Assembly: GCA_050729815.1 (NCBI GenBank)
Contig: JBOHLV010000032.1
Coordinates: 1 to 28,303 of the forward strand
DNA from: JAATGI01 sp050729815
GTDB taxonomy: Bacteria > Pseudomonadota > Alphaproteobacteria > ATCC43930 > CGMCC-115725
DNA: 28,303 nt
Reading direction: 5' to 3'
Shown: positions 23,690 through 28,303 of the stretch, piece after piece
How the letters are laid out: every line of letters starts with the position of its first letter
How positions within the stretch are numbered: the first letter of the stretch is position 1
Translations under genes and position numbers: made by a program
Notes under the pieces: model-generated
The model's database searches: none
Told to the model about the DNA's origin: nothing
Seen by the model: the letters and a program-made list of their open reading frames with translations, nothing else

Positions 23690-26374
23690 TCAAGCGAGCG
23701 CGTCGATCAGCATCTTGGTATCCTTGAGCAGCACGGTATCGGCGCCTTCGGTAAACCACTCATATATCGGCCGCAGCAACTGACAAGCTTCGGCGCGCCT
23801 GCCTTGATCGCCCCAGAGGCGGGCGAGGGAAAGCGCGCCGCGAAGCTCCAGGAACTTCGCATCCTGTCGGCGCGCGACCGCGACCGACTGGCGGAACCAC
23901 GATTCGGCACTGCTTACGTCACCGGTCATCATCAGCAACTCGCCGTGGACGCGGTGCAGATCCGCCTCGTCGCACCGCGTCTGCGTCGCGGCGACGATCG
24001 CCGCCGCCTCGGATAAAAGTTTGAGCGCTTCCTCGGGCTGCTTTGCCGCGAGATGGGCCTCGGCCAGGAAGGTCAGGAAGGTCGGCAGATAGAGCAGGCT
24101 GCCGCTGCCGCGATAGAGCGCTAGGCACTGCTTCAATACCGCGATGGCTTCCTCTTCGCGCCCCAGCCCGGTGAGGCAACGGCCCTGGAAGATGCCGCCC
24201 ACGACTCGGAAATAGGAGATGCCGTGCTCCTCGGCCAGAGCCAGGACCTCGGCGAGCGGCCGCTGCGCCGCCTCGAATTCGTGAAGCAGCAGCTTGATCA
24301 ACACGGATGCGATGAGGACATGCGCCAGCGTGAAGGCTTGGCCCAACTGGCGCGCCTCGGCAAGCGCGGCGTCGCACCGTTGCCGCGCCTGGTCGAGATC
24401 GCCAAGGTAAAGCAGGGCCCACGACGAATAGTACTGCATCACCACTTGCCCGTCGTCGACGGTCAGTCCGGCGAAGAGCGCGCGCTGGTCCGGATCGAAC
24501 AGATCGAGGCCGCGATTGAGATAATCGCAGGCGCCGTGAAATTCGCCGAGCGGGAAGCAGGTGACCCCGCTGGCACGGCAACCCATGACTTTTAGCACGG
24601 CGTCGTTTCGCGTCTCGCCCAGATCCAGCAACTCGCTGGCGCGCCGGCGCGCCGACGCGAGCTCTGCCCGCAACAGCGCGTGCTGCCATTGGCCATGCAG
24701 GACGGAGACGATATGCGGCGGATGCCCCAGCCGGTCACACAAGTCGCGGGCTCGGGCGAAGGCCTCGCCGGTGGCCACGGCGGCATGGCCCTTGGTCGCG
24801 ATCAGCGCCTTACCCAGGGCGATCTGAATTTCGAGCTCGCGCCGATCGCGCCACGCGCCGTCCCTGGCCGTGGCGAGCACCGCCAGACCCTTGTTCAAAT
24901 GCTCCATTGCTTCGACCAACGCCGATCCCGCCAGCGACAACTCGCCGGCCGCGAGCCAATATTCGGTCGCCTGCTCGGCCAGTCCCGCCTCCGTCGCGTG
25001 ATGCGCCAGCAATTCGGCCGGGCTGTCGACCGTTTCCGGGCCAAGGCGCGTCATGGCGTCCAGGATGCGTCGATGCAAGTCGCGTCGCGTCGTCCGCAAC
25101 AGGGTCGAATAGGCGGCATCCTGAACCAGCGCGTGCTTGAACAGGAATTGGGCCGCCGGCGCATCCGCCTGCCGAAACACGAGGCCGGCGCTAACCAGCC
25201 GGTCGAGCGCCGAGTCCAGTTCCTGCCCGTCCCGGCCCGCCACCGCTTTGAGCAGGTCGTAGGAGAATGTTCGGCCGATGGCGGCGCCCATCTGCGCCAC
25301 CTGCTTCGCCGGCCCGAGACGATCGAGACGGGCCATCAACGAGGCATTGAGCGTGGTCGGCACGACGAGATCGGGCGCGGCCACCCCCGCGTCGGTCTTG
25401 TGGCGGCCCGCCTCCAGGATCGACTTCGTCACCTCTTCGAGGAACAACGGCACCCCGTCGGCGCGGGCGACGATATGCCGGACGACCTCCGCCGGCAGTT
25501 CGCCCTGCCGGGCGACGTTCTCGACCACTTCCATCGCCTGCTCGCGGGTCAGCGGGCTCAGCTTCAGCGATGTTACGTTGGCCCGATCGGACCACCGCGC
25601 CGGGAAATCGGGCCGGAAGATGATGACCAGAAGAACCGGCCATTCGGCCACGCGCTGGACCGCGCGTTCCAACAATTCAAGCGAGGTCGGGTCGATCCAG
25701 TGCACGTCCTCGAACACGACCACGCCGGGCGTGGCCCGCGACCGCAGTTCGAGTTGCCGCAGCAGAACCTCCAAGGTGCGCTCACGCCGCCGCGGCGCGC
25801 TGAGGTCTGGTCGCGGATAGCGTTCGTCCGGCGGCAGCGACAGGAGGTCGGCGATCAGCGCGACGGTTTCTCCATGCTGACGATCTCGGACCAGCGCGGT
25901 CTCCAGCATTGCCCATTTGCGCGCCGGCGGATCGTCGCGCCCCCAGCCGCAGACGCGCTCCAGTTGCCGGATACACGGCGCCAACGGCGATGCCTGTTGT
26001 TGCTGCGAGCAAAAATAGCGCAGCTGGATGTGAGGCTCGCTCGCCAGCCGTTCCAGCAACATCGCGGTCAATCGCGATTTCCCGATCCCCGCTTCGCCCG
26101 ACAACAAGGCGATTTGGCCCGATCCGGCCCGCGCCTTGTCCCAGCAATCCAGCAACGCGGCGAACTCCGCCTGGCGACCGATCAGTGGCGTCAGCTCAGC
26201 ATCCTGACGCGCCTCGAAACGGCTCTCGGTCGCGCTTCGTCCCAAGACGCGCCACGCCGGTACCGGCGCCGCGAAGCCTTTCAGCGTCAGACCGCCCAGA
26301 TCGGCGTAGTCGAACAGCCCGCCGCCAAGCCTCTTGGTGGCGACCGAAATCACCACCTCGCCCGGCTTGGCCAT
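23690..26374 (-). CDS. Cyclase/AAA/TPR regulator, C-terminal part of a frameshifted gene
   Basis: This frame carries the end of a class III cyclase domain (GIATGLAVVGDIIGG and GETPNLAARLQAMAKPGEVV, starting upstream of ATG 26374 at about 26486), then an AAA/STAND ATPase with Walker A GEAGIGKSR and Walker B VVVFEDVHWID, and a long helical TPR-like C-terminus (about 450-890). Proteins of this architecture are large cytoplasmic signal regulators. The natural protein would start at 27009 and be about 1106 residues, but one base is missing near 26486-26490. If the shift is real, an ATP-binding/TPR protein lacking an intact cyclase could be made from ATG 26374. The P450 starts 63 bases after its stop, so it may belong to that transcription unit or regulate it. 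Confidence 0.85.
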   Translation of the reverse strand: MAKPGEVVISVATKRLGGGLFDYADLGGLTLKGFAAPVPAWRVLGRSATESRFEARQDAELTPLIGRQAEFAALLDCWDKARAGSGQIALLSGEAGIGKSRLTAMLLERLASEPHIQLRYFCSQQQQASPLAPCIRQLERVCGWGRDDPPARKWAMLETALVRDRQHGETVALIADLLSLPPDERYPRPDLSAPRRRERTLEVLLRQLELRSRATPGVVVFEDVHWIDPTSLELLERAVQRVAEWPVLLVIIFRPDFPARWSDRANVTSLKLSPLTREQAMEVVENVARQGELPAEVVRHIVARADGVPLFLEEVTKSILEAGRHKTDAGVAAPDLVVPTTLNASLMARLDRLGPAKQVAQMGAAIGRTFSYDLLKAVAGRDGQELDSALDRLVSAGLVFRQADAPAAQFLFKHALVQDAAYSTLLRTTRRDLHRRILDAMTRLGPETVDSPAELLAHHATEAGLAEQATEYWLAAGELSLAGSALVEAMEHLNKGLAVLATARDGAWRDRRELEIQIALGKALIATKGHAAVATGEAFARARDLCDRLGHPPHIVSVLHGQWQHALLRAELASARRRASELLDLGETRNDAVLKVMGCRASGVTCFPLGEFHGACDYLNRGLDLFDPDQRALFAGLTVDDGQVVMQYYSSWALLYLGDLDQARQRCDAALAEARQLGQAFTLAHVLIASVLIKLLLHEFEAAQRPLAEVLALAEEHGISYFRVVGGIFQGRCLTGLGREEEAIAVLKQCLALYRGSGSLLYLPTFLTFLAEAHLAAKQPEEALKLLSEAAAIVAATQTRCDEADLHRVHGELLMMTGDVSSAESWFRQSVAVARRQDAKFLELRGALSLARLWGDQGRRAEACQLLRPIYEWFTEGADTVLLKDTKMLIDALA

Positions 26375-26454
26375 GGCCTGCAGGCGGGCGGCGAGGTTCG
26401 GTGTCTCGCCCGCGATATCTCGTTCCGGCCCATCCCCGCCGCCGATAATGTCCC

Positions 26455-27009
26455 CTACGACGGCCAGTCCCGTGGCGATGCCGACGGGACTTGCGCTCGA
26501 TAACCGTTCATCGGCGCGAGCCGTGACACCGCGTCGATGATGCCCAGCGCCGCGGTGATGGCGCGCTCCGGATCGTTTTCGTGAGCCTCTGGATAACCGA
26601 AATAGACGAGCCCGCCATCGCCGACATAATTTGCCACGAAGCCATTGAGTTGCACGGCCTCGTTGGTGACGCAGCGGTGAAAGGCGCCGAGGACATCGCG
26701 CAAATCTTCAGGATCGAGCCGCGATGCGAGCAGCGTCGAGTCGGCCAAATCGTAGAACATAACAGTCAATTGCCTGCGCTCGGCCTCGATATGAGCCCGT
26801 GCCGCGCGCGGTGCGGCAACGTCGGAAACCCTGACATCGGCGGCGCCGCGCGCACGTGGCGGTAGGCGCGTGCCACATTCGGAACAGAATTTCGCGGCCG
26901 CGCCGTTAAGCGATGTGCAGGAAGGGCAGGCGTAGGCAACTTCCGTGCCGCACGAGGGGCATATCGCCATTTCTTCGGCCAGTGCGGTCGAGCAACTGGG
27001 GCAAATCAT
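26455..27009 (-). CDS. Zinc-ribbon plus cyclase N-terminal half of the frameshifted regulator
   Basis: From ATG 27009 the frame encodes a double zinc ribbon with four CxxC pairs (Cys3/6, 17/20, 28/31, 42/45), a linker, and the first half of a class III adenylate/guanylate cyclase domain. The metal-binding Asp87 (MFYDLADST) and Asp131 (YVGDGG) are both present, so the parent enzyme looks catalytically competent. After about residue 174 the frame departs from homology and stops at 26455, while the continuation lies in the neighbouring frame. One added base around CAAGTCCCGTC would restore it. The same frame is open upstream into the transposase, but that part is antisense-like and not coding. 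GAG eight bases before the ATG is a weak ribosome site. Confidence 0.7.
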   Translation of the reverse strand: MICPSCSTALAEEMAICPSCGTEVAYACPSCTSLNGAAAKFCSECGTRLPPRARGAADVRVSDVAAPRAARAHIEAERRQLTVMFYDLADSTLLASRLDPEDLRDVLGAFHRCVTNEAVQLNGFVANYVGDGGLVYFGYPEAHENDPERAITAALGIIDAVSRLAPMNGYRAQVPSASPRDWPS

Positions 27010-27105
27010 TAGTGATCTCGAACCAGACTCATCCGTCGGCAGAATCTGATTTGATGCCGTTCTCGTCTCAGCGACGATATCGCGAACTTGAACCGCCCGC
27101 AATGC

Positions 27106-27134
27106 CTCATAATTTGGGTAGTCCGTCAGTTCAA
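27106..27134 (-). promoter_or_regulatory. Possible promoter of the cyclase/AAA/TPR gene
   Basis: On the minus strand TTGAAC (27134-27129) and TATGAG (27111-27106) are separated by 17 bases, each matching four of six sigma-70 consensus bases. It lies between the transposase stop and ATG 27009. This is a weak match in a region where chance hits are likely. Confidence 0.2.
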
Positions 27135-27152
27135 AAGTTAACGGGCTGTAGC

Positions 27153-28250
27153 TCAGGGTCCACGTAAATCTCTTAAAGCTGCGAACCGCGCCTGGAGGTT
27201 GCCGTATGCCTTTGTTGGCAGCCCTCTCCAGACGAACGGTGTACACTTGGCATTGTAGGCATCGACGAAGGTGGTGATTTTGGCGACGAGGTCCTTTGCG
27301 CTGACGAACGATGCCCGGCGGATTTGGCGTTGGGTGAGTAAGGCAAACCAGCGCTCGACCTGATTGAGCCAGGACGCATAAGTCGGCGTGAAGTGGATGT
27401 GGAAGCGCGATCGCGCCGCGAGCCATGCTCGCACTTTGGGATGTTTGTGTGTCGCGTAATTGTCCACGACGAGATGGACATCGGGGTTCTTCGGCACGGT
27501 GGCATCGATATGCTTGAGGAAGCCGAGGAACTCCTGATGGCGATGGCGGGCGCGACATTGGGTGAGGACCTGGCCGTTGGCGATATCCAGCGCCGCGAAC
27601 AACGTCGTCGTGCCGTGCCGGATATAATCGTGGGTGATACCCTCGACATAACCAAGCCCCAGCGGCAGGATGGGCTGGGTCCGTTCGAGCGCCTGGATCT
27701 GAGTCTTCTCGTCGACACACAGCACAACAGCATGATCCGGCGTATTGAGGTAGAGCCCGACGATATCCTTGACCTTGTCGACGAACAGCGGATCGGTGGA
27801 GAGCTTGAAGCTCTTGGAGCGGTGCGGCTGCACCCCGAACAAGGCGAGCATGCGCGCCACCGTGCTCTTCGATAAACCCGTTGCCTCCGCCGCCGAGCGC
27901 ACGGTCCAATGCGTCCCCATCCGCGGCGTCGATTTGAGAACGGTGCGAAGAAGGTCGGCGACCGCTTCCTCGTCATGGGTTCGCGGGCGCCCCGGACGCG
28001 CCTCGCCATAGAGGCCAGCGAGCCCTTGCTCGAACCACTTCTTGCGCCAATGACAGACCGTCGGATTGGTCACACCCAGCCGACGGGCGATCGATGTGTT
28101 CGCTTCACCGCCGGCGGATGCCAGAACAATCTCCGCCCGGCGAACCAGACCGTGCGCCGCCGAGCGCGACCGCGCGATCCGTGCCAATTCCTCACGCTCG
28201 CTTTCGGCAAGCACCAATTCTCTCTCCTGAGGTCTGCCAATGCGCGCCAT
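27153..28250 (-). mobile_element. IS630-family transposase, apparently complete
   Basis: The 365-residue product has an N-terminal winged/helix-turn-helix region (TSIARRLGVTNPTVCHWRKK, about 53-72) and a second HTH (ATGLSKSTVARMLALFGV), then an RNase-H-like DDE domain: first Asp in VVLCVDEKTQIQALER, second in HLVVDNYATHKHP, Glu in TPTYASWLNQVERWFALL. All three catalytic residues are present, so it may be active. AGGAG lies seven bases before ATG 28250. The tail after PFVW is unlike the family's usual ending and may run into flanking DNA. Terminal inverted repeats could not be fixed, because the distal end lies at or beyond the window edge and no convincing match was found at 27140-27180. IS630 elements insert at TA. 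Confidence 0.9.
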
Positions 28251-28303
28251 GATCCGCTCCTTCCACCAAGCGAATCATGAATCCCTTCGCATCCTATGTA
28301 AAC

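Noticed and set aside
24680..26503. 607-codon plus-strand open frame
   Set aside because: It lies opposite the AAA/TPR regulator, whose Walker motifs and TPR helices are clear. The translation is Arg/Gln/His-rich without a fold signature.
27140..28303. Terminal inverted repeats of the intact IS630 element
   Set aside because: Comparing the two ends gave only short chance-like matches such as TGCGAA, and the outer end may lie beyond the window.

Overview
This is a GC-rich, gene-dense window with high third-position GC, almost entirely transcribed on the minus strand. Family content (six-helix HisKA kinases, a zinc-ribbon/cyclase/AAA/TPR regulator, a DUF1326-DUF2182 pair, a CaiB/acyl-CoA dehydrogenase/crotonase operon, IS630 elements) suggests an alphaproteobacterium, most likely a Rhizobiales/Bradyrhizobium-like soil bacterium. 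That assignment is inference from gene families; no rRNA or other phylogenetic marker is present.

Layout. 151-1152: galE-like epimerase. 1901-7785: a signalling block made of an alpha-oxoamine-synthase-type PLP enzyme, a receiver protein, a six-TM sensor kinase, a remnant of another kinase, a paralogous six-TM hybrid kinase and a second receiver protein. Its gene content recalls the Legionella Lqs / Vibrio Cqs alpha-hydroxyketone systems (synthase, six-TM kinase, receiver). 7947-8348: a PilZ protein. 8635-9060: a decayed IS630 transposase. 9267-11153: a ClC chloride channel/antiporter with CBS domains. 11468-14260: a weak small ORF, a LysR regulator, a frameshifted acyl-CoA-dehydrogenase-like pseudogene, an AT-rich palindromic block and a thioesterase fragment. 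14331-15914 (plus strand): a DUF1326 protein and a DUF2182 membrane protein. 15931-23626 (minus strand): cytochrome P450, a membrane-anchored DyP peroxidase split by a C7 tract, a 28-codon leader ORF, CaiB-type CoA transferase, acyl-CoA dehydrogenase and crotonase. 23690-27009: a cyclase/AAA/TPR regulator broken by a one-base shift. 27153-28250: an apparently complete IS630-family transposase at the window edge.

How the genes may work together. The 7785 to 1901 block may make and sense a small ketone-like signal. Its two sensors carry different deviations in catalytic motifs: a Gln after the phospho-His in one and an Arg in the G2 box of the other, which raises the possibility of cooperation. 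The 23626 to 15931 run combines heme oxidation (an atypical P450 plus DyP) with acyl-CoA chemistry and may be one pathway, with the cyclase/AAA/TPR protein as a candidate regulator 63 bases upstream.

Three genes carry single-base shifts at or next to short C runs (near 13577, 21346-21352 and 26487). Base-calling or assembly error must be excluded before any of them is read as biology. No tRNA, rRNA or CRISPR array was seen.
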